Both the position numbers and the translations under genes were made by a program. The notes beneath the pieces were generated by a model that was not told where the DNA came from, made no database searches, and worked only from the letters and a program-made list of their open reading frames with translations. 24,342 nt of DNA from CAZDDW01 sp043811105 (GTDB lineage: Bacteria > Patescibacteriota > Patescibacteriia > UBA9934 > CAZDDW01). Location of the stretch: contig JBDRNK010000109.1 of NCBI GenBank assembly GCA_043811105.1, forward strand, positions 1 to 24,342. The letters are read 5' to 3'. Below are positions 1-8,318 of the stretch, one piece after another (position 1 is the first letter of the stretch; the number at the start of each line of letters is the position of its first letter).

Positions 1-940
1 GGAAAGCCGCTCCGGCATAGGGATGAGCCTTGTTCTGGCCAAAGCGGTAGCGAGCGCCAAGGTTGGCATAAGGCATAACCGCTGTCCAGCGTGACTGCGA
101 CAGAACGTCGTAGAAGCTGTTCAGCAACGTTCCAGCCCCCAGGGTGACTTCCAGACCCTGTACCAGGCGAAGATGAACACGTAGTCCAAAGTTGGCGTAG
201 GGTGAGCCATGAGCAAAAGCGATTCCAGCCAAACCCAGAGTCAGTCCCAGCCGTTCTGGGCGAATCTGTGGCTGATCGCCAGGGATGTTCTTTCCAGGCG
301 CCAGGAGTATCAGCTCTGACCCGCGGATCTCGATCAGCTTCGAGTAAACACCGCTAGTGGTTGCATACTGAATATAGTGCATTCCTGGCCGCATCCTGAT
401 TGTCCCGGCCTGGCTAGGATCATATCCTTGACCATCAAAGAAAAAACTCAGGATCTGGCCACCGGTTAGGTCATAGCTGACCAAGGTCGCTGGCAAGTTC
501 AGAGTCATGCCCTTGGCCAGCAAGAAGATCTGTTGCGGATCCGGCGGATAATTTGTGTCCCAGACCAGATTAGGCTCAATCGACAAGGCTCGGTAGAAAC
601 TAATCGTGGCTTCTTGGCGATCCCCAATATCATAGAACGCGATTCCTTGAAAAAAGAACAGCTTGACCAAGGTCTCCTGATCAATCTGTTTGAGATTGCA
701 AGGCAGGGCACTAATGGCTCGGCCAAGTACTCCAGCAGCGTTTTCACTGCTCAAAGCGTCCACATGTTCGATTCCCAACCGTAGCTCATCAGCAATGTCC
801 AGCTGGCTCAAGCTTTCGTCCAAGCAAACCACATGCTCAATGTCTCCAACAAACCGGATCAACTCTTGATCTGTGATCTCGTCTGCCAGAGCCGGCAAAC
901 TCAGGATCAAAACCATAACCAAAGCAGTCTGCCGAAGCAT
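1..940 (-). CDS. Exported protein, helical N-terminal part plus beta-barrel-like C-terminus (3'-truncated)
   Basis: Read on the minus strand from ATG at 940 with no stop before the window edge, so about 313 residues are visible and the C-terminus is missing. A strong AGGAGGT ribosome site lies just upstream. The N-terminus is a clear signal peptide (MLRQTALVMVLILSLPALA, cleavage before DE). Residues about 20-140 are helical and TPR-like, ending in a motif of the type 'A..SFYRALSIEPNLVWD'. A beta-rich middle follows, and from about residue 230 there are alternating Gly/aromatic strands (LGLTLGLAGIAFAHG, ANFGLRVHLRLVQ, YANLGARYRF) that look like an outer-membrane barrel. I infer a periplasmic or outer-membrane protein; no enzymatic motif is visible and I do not recognise the family. 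The barrel end is unexpected in a CPR-like context. Apparent GC is higher than in the genes from 1097 on. Confidence 0.8.
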   Translation of the reverse strand, partial: MLRQTALVMVLILSLPALADEITDQELIRFVGDIEHVVCLDESLSQLDIADELRLGIEHVDALSSENAAGVLGRAISALPCNLKQIDQETLVKLFFFQGIAFYDIGDRQEATISFYRALSIEPNLVWDTNYPPDPQQIFLLAKGMTLNLPATLVSYDLTGGQILSFFFDGQGYDPSQAGTIRMRPGMHYIQYATTSGVYSKLIEIRGSELILLAPGKNIPGDQPQIRPERLGLTLGLAGIAFAHGSPYANFGLRVHLRLVQGLEVTLGAGTLLNSFYDVLSQSRWTAVMPYANLGARYRFGQNKAHPYAGAAF

Positions 941-975
941 GGCTACCTCCTTTTTTAATGACCTTGCGGTAGTTC

Positions 976-1004
976 AACTTACTATTTATCTAAGAATTTG
1001 TCAA
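976..1004 (-). promoter_or_regulatory. Promoter of the exported-protein gene
   Basis: On the minus strand TTGACA (1004-999) is followed after 17 bases by TAAGTT (981-976). This would give a leader of about 30 nt carrying AGGAGGT before the ATG at 940. The -35 is perfect and the -10 is weak. Confidence 0.5.
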
Positions 1005-1012
1005 GCTTAATA

Positions 1013-1050
1013 GGGTGCGGGGACCAGGTACAAAAAATCGTTTCGCACCC
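1013..1050. repeat. REP-like hairpin containing GGGGACCAGGTAC
   Basis: GGGTGCG (1013-1019) and CGCACCC (1044-1050) form a perfect 7-bp inverted repeat. The left arm runs into GGGGACCAGGTAC (1019-1031), which differs by one inserted base from GGGGACAGGTAC on the minus strand of the repeat at 12814-12825. This suggests a dispersed REP-like family. It sits exactly where gene style changes between the minus-strand gene and the glycan cluster. Confidence 0.5.
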
Positions 1051-1079
1051 TTGTGTATTGTCTTTTTTTCAGGTAAAAT
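1051..1079 (+). promoter_or_regulatory. Promoter of the glycan operon (TTGTGT-N17-TAAAAT)
   Basis: TTGTGT (1051-1056), a 17-base spacer and TAAAAT (1074-1079). The bases from the -10 on, TAAAATAAGCTTA, are identical to those before the gene at 17523. The ATG follows 17 nt after the -10, so the leader is about 10 nt with no Shine-Dalgarno. Confidence 0.6.
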
Positions 1080-1096
1080 AAGCTTATTCATATCTT

Positions 1097-2530
1097 ATGG
1101 GATCAGCCAACATTGCACAAAATACATTATATTTGACCGTAGCCTCGGTTGGTCAGAAGATTTTGGCTTTTGTATACTTCATGTTTATCGCCAGGGTAAT
1201 GAAGGTTGAAGGTACAGGAGCCTATTTTTTAGCCATATCATTAACAACGATTTTTTCAATTGTGGCAGATTTTGGAATGCAACCGGTAATCATTCGCGAA
1301 ATAGCAAAGGGTAGGGAAGTTGATAGATTGATCAGAACCGTGTTGGGAATCAAAATTCCTTTGATGATCTTGGCGTTTTTTACTGTGATCATTGCTTCTC
1401 ATTTATTAGGGTATGATCCTCTTGTTCAAAAGCTAGTATCTTTGGCCGCGGTGGTTATGGTTTTGGATAGTGTTTCATTAACGTTTTATGGCATTCTGCG
1501 TGGCCAGCAATTATTAAAGTATGAATCACTTGGAATATTTCTTGGCCAGGCATTAATTTTGCTTGTTGGCGGATCGGTTTTGCTAATGTCGCCGTCGCTT
1601 CCAATGTTAATTGTGGCTTTGATTGCAGGCAGTTCGTTTAATGCCTTATTTTCTTTATTCATAGTTGTTAGACGTTTTGGTACCAAAGCCTTGATCCCAA
1701 CCTGGGACAACGCTTTTGTTCAGCGGGTTTTGAAAATAGCTTTGCCTTTTGCTCTGGCCGGTGCTTTTGTAAAAGTTTATTCATACATTGATACCGTACT
1801 GTTATCTCAATTTCTCGGAGCCGGTGCTGTAGGAATTTATGCCATTGCTTACAAGCTAACCTATGCCTTTCAGTTTCTGCCTATGGCTTTCATTGCCGCA
1901 CTTTATCCAGGGATTAGCTCTTTGCTGGTTAATGATCGTGATCGTGTGGTTAAGGTTTTCGAAGACGCAATGTGGTATATGATGTTATTGGCAACGCCAA
2001 TCGTTTTGGGAATTTGGAGTATTGCCGATCAGTTGATTCCGGCTTTTGTTGGATCAGAGTTTATGGAATCAATTTTACCATTACAAATATTGATTTTTGT
2101 TTTATTCTTTATCTTTCTGGATTTTCCAATCGGAGCTTTGCTAAACGCGGCTGATCGACAGGTTACTAAAACTATCATCATGGGTGCGACCATGGTGGTT
2201 AATGTTGTTTTGAATTTGATTCTGATTCCACAATACGGAGTGGTCGGAGCGACCATATCAGCGTTAGGTGGTTTCTTGGTTTTGTTTGTTGCTGGATTGT
2301 ACTTTGTCCCGCAAATCATTTCCTGGAAACCGGTCAGATTGATTCGTCGTTTATATCCAATTTTGATCAGCGGAATAATCATGGCCACAGTATCGGTTTT
2401 CCTTAAAGAATACTTGCATTTTGTTTTGGTTATAGCTCTAGCATCCGTAGTTTATTTTGCTTTACTTTTTGGTCTGAAAGCGTTAAGTTGGAAACAAGTT
2501 AAGCAGGGAATGTGTCTAATTAAGTTCTGA
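1097..2530 (+). CDS. Wzx-type oligosaccharide flippase
   Basis: A 477-residue polytopic membrane protein of the MATE/MviN/Wzx superfamily. The N-terminus (NTLYLTVASVGQKILAFVYF, then G.GAYFLAISL and DFGMQPVIIREIAKG) is typical of polysaccharide flippases, and hydrophobic segments continue to the C-terminus, consistent with 12-14 TM helices. Family members move undecaprenyl-linked oligosaccharides across the cytoplasmic membrane. Three glycosyltransferases follow, which supports that role; no Wzy-like polymerase is seen in the window. The start at 1097 places the ATG just after a promoter, with no Shine-Dalgarno. The next gene begins 6 bases after the stop. Substrate is unknown. Confidence 0.88.
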   Translation: MGSANIAQNTLYLTVASVGQKILAFVYFMFIARVMKVEGTGAYFLAISLTTIFSIVADFGMQPVIIREIAKGREVDRLIRTVLGIKIPLMILAFFTVIIASHLLGYDPLVQKLVSLAAVVMVLDSVSLTFYGILRGQQLLKYESLGIFLGQALILLVGGSVLLMSPSLPMLIVALIAGSSFNALFSLFIVVRRFGTKALIPTWDNAFVQRVLKIALPFALAGAFVKVYSYIDTVLLSQFLGAGAVGIYAIAYKLTYAFQFLPMAFIAALYPGISSLLVNDRDRVVKVFEDAMWYMMLLATPIVLGIWSIADQLIPAFVGSEFMESILPLQILIFVLFFIFLDFPIGALLNAADRQVTKTIIMGATMVVNVVLNLILIPQYGVVGATISALGGFLVLFVAGLYFVPQIISWKPVRLIRRLYPILISGIIMATVSVFLKEYLHFVLVIALASVVYFALLFGLKALSWKQVKQGMCLIKF

Positions 2531-2535
2531 GTTTT

Positions 2536-3660
2536 ATGCGACGAATATTGCTTCTCACCTTAGATTTTCCGCCTCGTCGTGGTGGCGTGGCCCGATATCT
2601 ATACGGCCTTGCTCAATATTGGAAAGATCAGGTTTTTGTTGTTGCCACACCGGAAAGCGGTTGTCAAGAGTTTGACTCTGATTCTCCGTTTAAGATTCAT
2701 CGTCATCAGCTATTGTTTGAAAAATTTTGGCCACGTTGGCTGCCATCGATTTTTTATGCTTTCAAATATGCCAAGCAATATGACACACTCTGGGTAAGTC
2801 ATATTTTGCCATTGGGAACAGTGGCTTATTTTATTTCCCTGGTTCTTCGTAAGGATTATTTTATTTTCTTGCACAGTATGGATTTCGCTTTAGCCACTAG
2901 AAATGGTTGGAAACGTTGGCTAACTCAGCAGATTTTGAACAGGGCTACTTTAGTGGTTACAAATTCCGTTGCCTTGGAATCACGGGTCAAAGAGTTTTCC
3001 AAAAATCCAATAAAGACTCTGGTTGTATATCCCTTTGTGAATCTAGATATGATGCGAGCAAATGTTCAACCTCGTTTGGCAACGAATATTGTCGGTGAGT
3101 CTGAAGATAAAGAAAAGGTTATACTATTGACTGTTGGACGTTTGGTTGGTCGAAAAGGACATCACCAAGTGCTCAAGGCCTTGGCCGGTTTGGCTCGAAG
3201 CGGTAGTAACCAAATTCAGTATAATATTGTTGGTTCCGGACTTGAATATTCAGCTTTGATAAAACACGTTCAAAAATTAGGTATTGTGCCTTTGGTTCGT
3301 TTTTTTCAAAATGTTTCTGATCAGGACTTGCCTCAAATGTACGCTCAAGCAGATATCTTTATTATGCCAACGGAAACCAAAGGACCTGATATGGAAGGTT
3401 TTGGCATTGTTTATCTTGAAGCCGGGCTTTCCGGCTTGCCGGTTATCGGCTCAAAACTACCCGGGGTTGATGAAGCGGTTATTCATGGGAAAACCGGAAT
3501 ATTGGTTGAAGCCGGGAACACTGATCGATTGGCTGTGGCAATAAAATATTTGGTTGATAATCCTGAAGCCAGAAAGATGTTTGGGCAGGCTGGACGTCAA
3601 CGAGTGATTGATCAATTTTGCTGTGATGATCAAGCCAAGAAATTGACCCCATTCATGTGA
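2536..3660 (+). CDS. Glycosyltransferase family 4 (GT-B)
   Basis: 374 residues, the usual size of a GT4 retaining transferase. The N-terminal nucleotide-fold domain starts with a PPRRGGVARYL motif (residues 12-22), the family's acceptor-side glycine loop. The C-terminal domain has GRLVGRKG (201-208) and the E-x7-E signature EGFGIVYLE (E287, E295) that contacts the sugar nucleotide. The protein ends rather abruptly after the final helix (KKLTPFM). Its stop overlaps the next start (ATGA at 3657-3660), implying translational coupling. It probably adds a sugar to the lipid-linked glycan at the cytoplasmic face. Donor and acceptor cannot be deduced. Confidence 0.9.
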   Translation: MRRILLLTLDFPPRRGGVARYLYGLAQYWKDQVFVVATPESGCQEFDSDSPFKIHRHQLLFEKFWPRWLPSIFYAFKYAKQYDTLWVSHILPLGTVAYFISLVLRKDYFIFLHSMDFALATRNGWKRWLTQQILNRATLVVTNSVALESRVKEFSKNPIKTLVVYPFVNLDMMRANVQPRLATNIVGESEDKEKVILLTVGRLVGRKGHHQVLKALAGLARSGSNQIQYNIVGSGLEYSALIKHVQKLGIVPLVRFFQNVSDQDLPQMYAQADIFIMPTETKGPDMEGFGIVYLEAGLSGLPVIGSKLPGVDEAVIHGKTGILVEAGNTDRLAVAIKYLVDNPEARKMFGQAGRQRVIDQFCCDDQAKKLTPFM

Positions 3661-4370
3661 GCAATCGATTAATTTCCATAATTATTCCGACCTACAATGA
3701 CGCACTGTTTTTACGGCGATGTTTGGATTCTGTGTTTTCTCAATCGTTTCAGAATTTCGAAGTAATTGTGGTTAATGATGGATCAACCGATAATACGCTT
3801 GAGGTGCTAGAATCATATCGTGATCGGATCACGCTGATCGATCAAACAAACCAAGGACGTAATCCAGCCAGGATGCGCGGGTATGCCGAAATCAAAGGAC
3901 AGTTTTTGCTTTTTCTAGATTCAGATATTGAGATGCGATCTGATATGCTCGAGCGGTTATTTCAAGCTTTGACTGAACATCCAGAAAAAGCCTACGCCTA
4001 TAGCTCTTTTCGTTTTGGTGGTAAATTGTTCAAGGGATTTCCGTTTGATCCTGATCGACTGCGTCAAGTGAATTACATTCATACTTCGGCTTTGATTCGT
4101 CGAGAAGATTTTCTGGGTTTTGATCCGGCGATAAAAAAGTTTCAAGATTGGGATGTATGGCTGACTATGCTTGAGCAAGGGAAGACCGGGGTTTTTGTTG
4201 ATCAGGTTTTGTTCAAAGCTTCAGTAGATCAACAAGCCTTGTCAAAATGGATGCCCAAGATCGCTTATCGAATTCCCTGGAAATTGATCGGCTGGAAACC
4301 AAAAGCGATCACTGAATATGAACAGGCCAAGACGATTATTCAACAAAAGCACGGAATCAAACCCCAATAA
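3657..4370 (+). CDS. Glycosyltransferase family 2 (GT-A)
   Basis: 237 residues. A classic GT-A start (ISIIIPTYNDALFLRRCLDSV), NDGS at 40-43 and the metal-binding DSD at 88-90 in FLLFLDSDIEM. A WD motif near residue 165 (KFQDWDVWLTML) is the usual acceptor-side ED/WD position. No membrane segment is evident. It overlaps the upstream GT4 gene by four bases. It is likely a cytoplasmic transferase in the same glycan pathway; sugar specificity is unknown. Confidence 0.9.
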   Translation: MSNRLISIIIPTYNDALFLRRCLDSVFSQSFQNFEVIVVNDGSTDNTLEVLESYRDRITLIDQTNQGRNPARMRGYAEIKGQFLLFLDSDIEMRSDMLERLFQALTEHPEKAYAYSSFRFGGKLFKGFPFDPDRLRQVNYIHTSALIRREDFLGFDPAIKKFQDWDVWLTMLEQGKTGVFVDQVLFKASVDQQALSKWMPKIAYRIPWKLIGWKPKAITEYEQAKTIIQQKHGIKPQ

Positions 4371-4390
4371 ATTGGGTAAGAAATTTCTAA

Positions 4391-4405
4391 CGGATCTCTG
4401 ATCCG
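4391..4405 (+). other. Small intergenic hairpin
   Basis: CGGATC-TCT-GATCCG between the two GT2 genes, extended by AA/TT with one bulge. There is no T run after it, so it is not a standard terminator. It may stabilise or process the polycistronic RNA. Confidence 0.3.
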
Positions 4406-4415
4406 GTTCGAAGTT

Positions 4416-5270
4416 ATGACCAAAGTATCGATCATCATCGTAAACTACAAAGTAGCAGACCTGGTTGAGCGTTGTCTTGCTTCGGTTTATGAACATACGC
4501 AGGGTGTTTCGTTTGAGATTTACTTAATCGATAATGCGTCTGGTGATGATATGGTCTCGCGAATTAGCACCAAGTTTCCCCAAGTAAACATTATTGCCAA
4601 TAATCAGAATCTTGGCTTTGCTGTAGCTTGCAATCAAGGAATTCAACTATCACGCGGCGAGTATGTGCTTCTTTTAAATCCGGATACAGAACTTAAGGAC
4701 GATGCTATTTCCCAGGTTGTCTCTAAGATGCACGGCGAACCAAAAGTTGGTATTGCTGGAATTCATTTGGTTAATCCAGATGGTTCACATCAAAGTTCGG
4801 GTGTGCGACGCTTTCCAAAGCCATTGGATCAGCTGTTAATCATGCTTAAGGTTCCACATTTGTTTCGTCCGAAATCAGTTGCTAATTACTTAATGTCCGA
4901 CTTTGACTATCGCGATACAGCAGACGTTGATCAAGTCATGGGCGCTTTCTTTTGCATTCGTCGCCAACTGATAAATCAAATCGGACCACTGGATCAAGGA
5001 TTTTTTATTTGGTTTGAAGAAGTTGACTTTTGTCGTCGTGCCAAAAATGCTGGCTGGCGGGTTCGCTATTATCACAATGTTGAAGCTATTCATCACCGGG
5101 GAACAAGCTTTGGTCAGGTTTCAACATTTAGAAAACAAGCCTGGATTCGTCACAGTCTGCGTCGCTACATGAAAAAACATTACGGAATCGCCGCCTGGCT
5201 TTTGTTTGTTATTTTAGAACCACTATTTATTCTACTGGCTGCAGTAGCCCAAATTGTAAAATCAAAATAA
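4416..5270 (+). CDS. Glycosyltransferase family 2, rhamnosyltransferase-like
   Basis: 284 residues. The N-terminus VSIIIVNYKVADLVERCLAS, DNAS at 39-42, NLGFAVACNQG at 65-75 and NPDTEL at 88-93 are hallmarks of the WbbL/rhamnosyltransferase-like GT2 branch. The acceptor-side motif (FFIWFEEVDFCRRAKNAGW) is also present. The C-terminus has a hydrophobic stretch (LLFVILEPLFILLAAVA) ending in basic residues, so the protein is probably membrane-anchored at its end. There is a 45-base gap with a small hairpin upstream, and the next gene starts 3 bases after the stop. It probably belongs to the same glycan pathway. Confidence 0.9.
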   Translation: MTKVSIIIVNYKVADLVERCLASVYEHTQGVSFEIYLIDNASGDDMVSRISTKFPQVNIIANNQNLGFAVACNQGIQLSRGEYVLLLNPDTELKDDAISQVVSKMHGEPKVGIAGIHLVNPDGSHQSSGVRRFPKPLDQLLIMLKVPHLFRPKSVANYLMSDFDYRDTADVDQVMGAFFCIRRQLINQIGPLDQGFFIWFEEVDFCRRAKNAGWRVRYYHNVEAIHHRGTSFGQVSTFRKQAWIRHSLRRYMKKHYGIAAWLLFVILEPLFILLAAVAQIVKSK

Positions 5271-5273
5271 AAT

Positions 5274-5987
5274 ATGTGCTTTACTCCTCAAGTCTCGATA
5301 GCTACCGCAATCACCGAACTGATTATCGCCAGTATTATATTTTTGCGATTTAAGAAATCAAAAATTGCCAAATGGGTCGCTTTGTTTATTGTCCTCTTAG
5401 GTTTTTATCAGTTCACAGAATTTATGCTTTGCACATCCGAGAACGTTCAGCTATGGGGCAGGCTTGGTTTTATTACTTACTCAATTTTACCAGCCCTTGG
5501 TTTACACATGACTTTTCATTACACCAAACAGAAATTCAACAAAGTACTAATTTATTTACCAATGGCAATTTTCATTTTGATTGCCGTATTTGATCCTGGC
5601 TTTATTATCAGTGGTTATTGCAGTCAATTCTTTGTTTCCGTACAACATTATTTTGCCTTGACTGAGCACTGGTCAGCTACATTGATTTACTGGGGTTACT
5701 ATTTTGGCTATATTTCTTTGATGCTTGGGCTACTTGTTAATGAATTTAGGAATGAGAAAAACGAAGCCAAAGCCAGAAACCATTTATTAATTCTGTCAAC
5801 GATTATTTTAGTTATTATTCCACCATTTATTCTGGTAAATATTTTTCCATCATTAAATATTGCCTTTCCATCAGTTTACTGCCAGTTTGCATTGGTCTAT
5901 GCGGTCGTTGCTTTGATCGCCGTGTATCTAGATGATCAAATAAAAGAAAATTTTATAAGACGAATAATTAATATATTTAAAAAGTAA
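5274..5987 (+). CDS. Seven-TM-like membrane protein starting MCFTP
   Basis: 237 residues with about seven hydrophobic helices separated by short loops and a basic tail (RRIINIFKK). The MCFTPQVS start recalls a family whose members begin MCFSPEAS or MCFSASAS (I recall DUF6629, from memory). The N-terminal Met-Cys is not preceded by a signal, so Cys2 is not a lipobox. No enzymatic motif is visible. It lies 3 bases after the GT2 gene and ends 1 base before the next, so it is co-transcribed. A sensory or transport role would be speculation. Confidence 0.72.
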   Translation: MCFTPQVSIATAITELIIASIIFLRFKKSKIAKWVALFIVLLGFYQFTEFMLCTSENVQLWGRLGFITYSILPALGLHMTFHYTKQKFNKVLIYLPMAIFILIAVFDPGFIISGYCSQFFVSVQHYFALTEHWSATLIYWGYYFGYISLMLGLLVNEFRNEKNEAKARNHLLILSTIILVIIPPFILVNIFPSLNIAFPSVYCQFALVYAVVALIAVYLDDQIKENFIRRIINIFKK

Positions 5988-5988
5988 T

Positions 5989-6621
5989 ATGAAAACTGCA
6001 CTAAAAGTTTTTATCATTTTACTGATCATTGTCGGAGCCATTTATTGGTTTTTCCTACGATCAGATCAGGATATTTACACTTTGGAAAATGCTATTCTCA
6101 TTGCTGAGCAAGGCGAGTGTGCTGAGTATGGTTTAATGATCAACGGTACATATGACGAGGATTATGGTATCTGGTATTTAGATATTGAGGCTGATCCCGA
6201 AGATGATGATTATATGTTCGTCTATTCTTGTGAAGTTAAACCGTATTCAAATGAAAGTAAGCTAATCGTCGATAAGGCTATTAATTGGTATGAAGATAAT
6301 CCTGTTGATCCTGTTGAAGACCCTATAGATGACGAACCTGTTGCTGATCCAGTGGTTGATGATGAACTTACTCTAACTCTTGAAGAAGCACAATTAATTG
6401 CCAACAGTAGTGAGTGTACTGAGATCGGCCGACTAACCGGCGAAAATGATATGTATAACAACTCAACCCAGACTTGGTGGTTGGGTCTGCATTTGTTTCC
6501 TGAAGAAGCAATTCAAGGTTGTAATCCAGCTTGTGTTGTTTACGAAAGTGATTTGCATGCTGAAGTAAATTGGCGCTGTACTGGTGCGCTTGGTCCAAGT
6601 GAAGTAATTGATATTGAATAA
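5989..6621 (+). CDS. Anchored protein with two related Cys/Trp domains
   Basis: 210 residues. One N-terminal TM helix (KVFIILLIIVGAIYWFFL) is followed by two homologous domains. The first starts YTLENAILIAEQGECAEYG (residues about 30-48) and has WYLDIEADPEDDDYMFVYSCEV. The second starts LTLEEAQLIANSSECTEIG (about 127-145) and has WWLGLHLFPEEAIQGCNPACVV and ends in AEVNWRCTGAL. A Pro/Asp/Val-rich linker (VDPVEDPIDDEPVADPVVDD) joins them. I recall the second domain type, ending C-N-P-A-C-V-V...NWRCTG, from CPR and DPANN proteins of unknown function; the first lacks CNPAC. Probably extracytoplasmic with disulfides. Function unknown. Confidence 0.7.
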   Translation: MKTALKVFIILLIIVGAIYWFFLRSDQDIYTLENAILIAEQGECAEYGLMINGTYDEDYGIWYLDIEADPEDDDYMFVYSCEVKPYSNESKLIVDKAINWYEDNPVDPVEDPIDDEPVADPVVDDELTLTLEEAQLIANSSECTEIGRLTGENDMYNNSTQTWWLGLHLFPEEAIQGCNPACVVYESDLHAEVNWRCTGALGPSEVIDIE

Positions 6622-6622
6622 C

Positions 6623-7663
6623 ATGTCTAATCTACCAAAAACCAGAAATGAAATGTTTGTTGAACTCTGTCCGAATCAACCGGCTTTTCGTTTGCAACAA
6701 ATCGAGCAGGCTTTGTTTGATCCGCAGATTGATAGCTGGCTTAAGGTGTCAACTTTAAATCAAGAACAGCGTCAGCAGTTGGTTGAACAACATCCTTGGA
6801 TTTCTGTTCAGGCAATCAGTACGCAGGAAAGCCAAACTAAAGATTCACACAAAGCCTTGTTGGAGTTAGTTGATGGTTTGCGAATTGAGACCGTGCTCAT
6901 GGCTAACAAACGCGGTGGGTGGACGATTTGTGTTTCTTCACAGGTTGGTTGTGCCATGCAATGTCAATTTTGTGCCACCGGACGCTTAGGGTTAAAACGA
7001 AATTTGAATTTGGATGAGATTGTTGACCAGTATCGTTTTTGGCAAAACTATTTGAACCAGCGTTCAGGCTTGTCTTCAACGATTAACAATTTGGTGGTTA
7101 TGGGAATGGGTGAACCGTTGTTAAATTATGAGAACATCCGTGATGCTTTGCGGGTTTTGATTCGATCCGCTGAATTGGGTGCGACGCGTATTGTGGTTTC
7201 TACGGTCGGGAACTTGCCTGGATTAGAACGATTACTTGATGATCCTGATTGGCCAGCAGTGCGCTTGGCGATTTCGTTGCATAGTGCTGATCCGGAGTTA
7301 AGAAAGAAACTAATGCCTTCGAGTGTACCAGACTTTCATAAGCTTTTGGCTGATTGGTCACGAAGATATTTGCAGAAGCACGGTAACCGTCGTCATCATC
7401 TAACTTTTGAATATTTAATGCTTGATGGTCTGAATGATTCGTTAGATGCAGCCAAGCTCTTGGCCAAGTATGTTAACAAAATCGGTCGGGTTAAAGTTAA
7501 TCTGATTTCTTATAATATTACGGGCGAGACAATGGACGCCAGTTCAGTTGAGCGAATCGAATCCTTCGCTGACGAATTGCGATCTCATGGCATTGATGTT
7601 ACTCGCCGCCGCAGCCTAGGCTCTGACATCTCCGCCGCCTGCGGTCAGCTAGCTGGGAAATAA
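6623..7663 (+). CDS. rlmN: 23S rRNA (adenine2503-C2)-methyltransferase RlmN
   Basis: 346 residues from ATG at 6623, one base after the previous stop; an in-frame TTG at 6608 would overlap the upstream gene and is less likely. Radical-SAM cysteines C110, C114 and C117 lie in the family-typical CAMQCQFCATG motif. The SAM/glycine region MGMGEPLLNY and the conserved ISLHSADPELR are present. The second catalytic cysteine lies near the end in SDISAACGQLAG. The enzyme methylates A2503 of 23S rRNA, and tRNA A37 in some bacteria, through a methyl-cysteine intermediate. Its position after a glycan cluster is probably just operon packing. Confidence 0.95.
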   Translation: MSNLPKTRNEMFVELCPNQPAFRLQQIEQALFDPQIDSWLKVSTLNQEQRQQLVEQHPWISVQAISTQESQTKDSHKALLELVDGLRIETVLMANKRGGWTICVSSQVGCAMQCQFCATGRLGLKRNLNLDEIVDQYRFWQNYLNQRSGLSSTINNLVVMGMGEPLLNYENIRDALRVLIRSAELGATRIVVSTVGNLPGLERLLDDPDWPAVRLAISLHSADPELRKKLMPSSVPDFHKLLADWSRRYLQKHGNRRHHLTFEYLMLDGLNDSLDAAKLLAKYVNKIGRVKVNLISYNITGETMDASSVERIESFADELRSHGIDVTRRRSLGSDISAACGQLAGK

Positions 7664-7666
7664 TGT

Positions 7667-8233
7667 ATGTCATATCGAAAAGACAAATTAGAAGTCGTTG
7701 ATCAGGATGGTAACGTGCTTCGAATCGAAGAGCGAGGCAAGATTCATAAAGAAGGTTTATTGCATCGTGAAACTCATGTTTGGTTGTATACACCTGATGG
7801 TAATTTGATTTTTCAAAGGCGCGCCAAAAACGTTGACACTTTTCCTGAGTTATTAGATGCTACTGTTGGCGGGCATGTTGAGGTCGGAGATGATTATATG
7901 GAAACGGCGATTAAAGAAGCCAAAGAAGAGGCTGGGATTGATCTTCGACCGGAAGATTTGCATTTTATTAAATACATCACGATCACCACCCATGATCCAG
8001 TAACAGGGAACTGCAATAATTCAATCAAGGCTCACTATGCTTTTTGTTATCAGGGCGATATCTCAGATCTGAAAGTCGAAGAAGGTAAAGCGTATGGTTT
8101 CGAAGCTTGGTCAATTGATCAGATATTGAATCCTCCGGAATCAATTAAACCACAATTCATTCGCGGTTATTTTGATCAGGTTTACCAAGATATATTTCGT
8201 GAAATAAAGCTTTTATCTACAACCGGTGCCTGA
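7667..8233 (+). CDS. Nudix hydrolase, IPP-isomerase-like subgroup
   Basis: 188 residues. The N-terminus DKLEVVDQDGNVLRIEERGKIHKEGLLHRETHVWLY and the phrase GNLIFQRRAKNVDTFPELLDATVGGHVE are typical of the Nudix branch resembling isopentenyl-diphosphate isomerase. The Nudix box is at 69-91 (G-HVEVG-D...KE-A-KEE-A-G-I). The first conserved Glu is Asp75 and the usual Arg is Lys83, while the metal-binding E84, E87 and E88 remain. Substrate is unknown. It starts 3 bases after rlmN and is the last gene of the run from 1097. Confidence 0.88.
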   Translation: MSYRKDKLEVVDQDGNVLRIEERGKIHKEGLLHRETHVWLYTPDGNLIFQRRAKNVDTFPELLDATVGGHVEVGDDYMETAIKEAKEEAGIDLRPEDLHFIKYITITTHDPVTGNCNNSIKAHYAFCYQGDISDLKVEEGKAYGFEAWSIDQILNPPESIKPQFIRGYFDQVYQDIFREIKLLSTTGA

Positions 8234-8275
8234 CCCTGGCTGTGGATAAGTATGTGCAGATAAGCTTAAAAGTCC

Positions 8276-8305
8276 TAACTTTTTATGCGATCGGGTAAAA
8301 AGTTA
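8276..8305. promoter_or_regulatory. Perfect 10-bp inverted repeat upstream of Cys-rich gene A
   Basis: TAACTTTTTA (8276-8285) and TAAAAAGTTA (8296-8305) are exact reverse complements around a 10-base loop containing CGATCG. The repeat ends 13 bases before the ATG at 8319. There is no T tract, so it is more likely an operator or 5'-leader hairpin than a terminator. It is not repeated in front of paralogue B. Confidence 0.45.
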
Positions 8306-8318
8306 AGACATTATAAAT

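Noticed and set aside
533..784. Plus-strand frame of 83 codons and a minus frame at 505-747
   Set aside because: Both overlap the well-supported exported-protein gene read from 940 on the minus strand.
8228..8275. Promoter for Cys-rich gene A at a GCAGATAAGCTTAA string resembling the TAAAATAAGCTTA class
   Set aside because: The -10 part is poor and no -35 lies at 17 bases; only the AAGCTTA portion matches.
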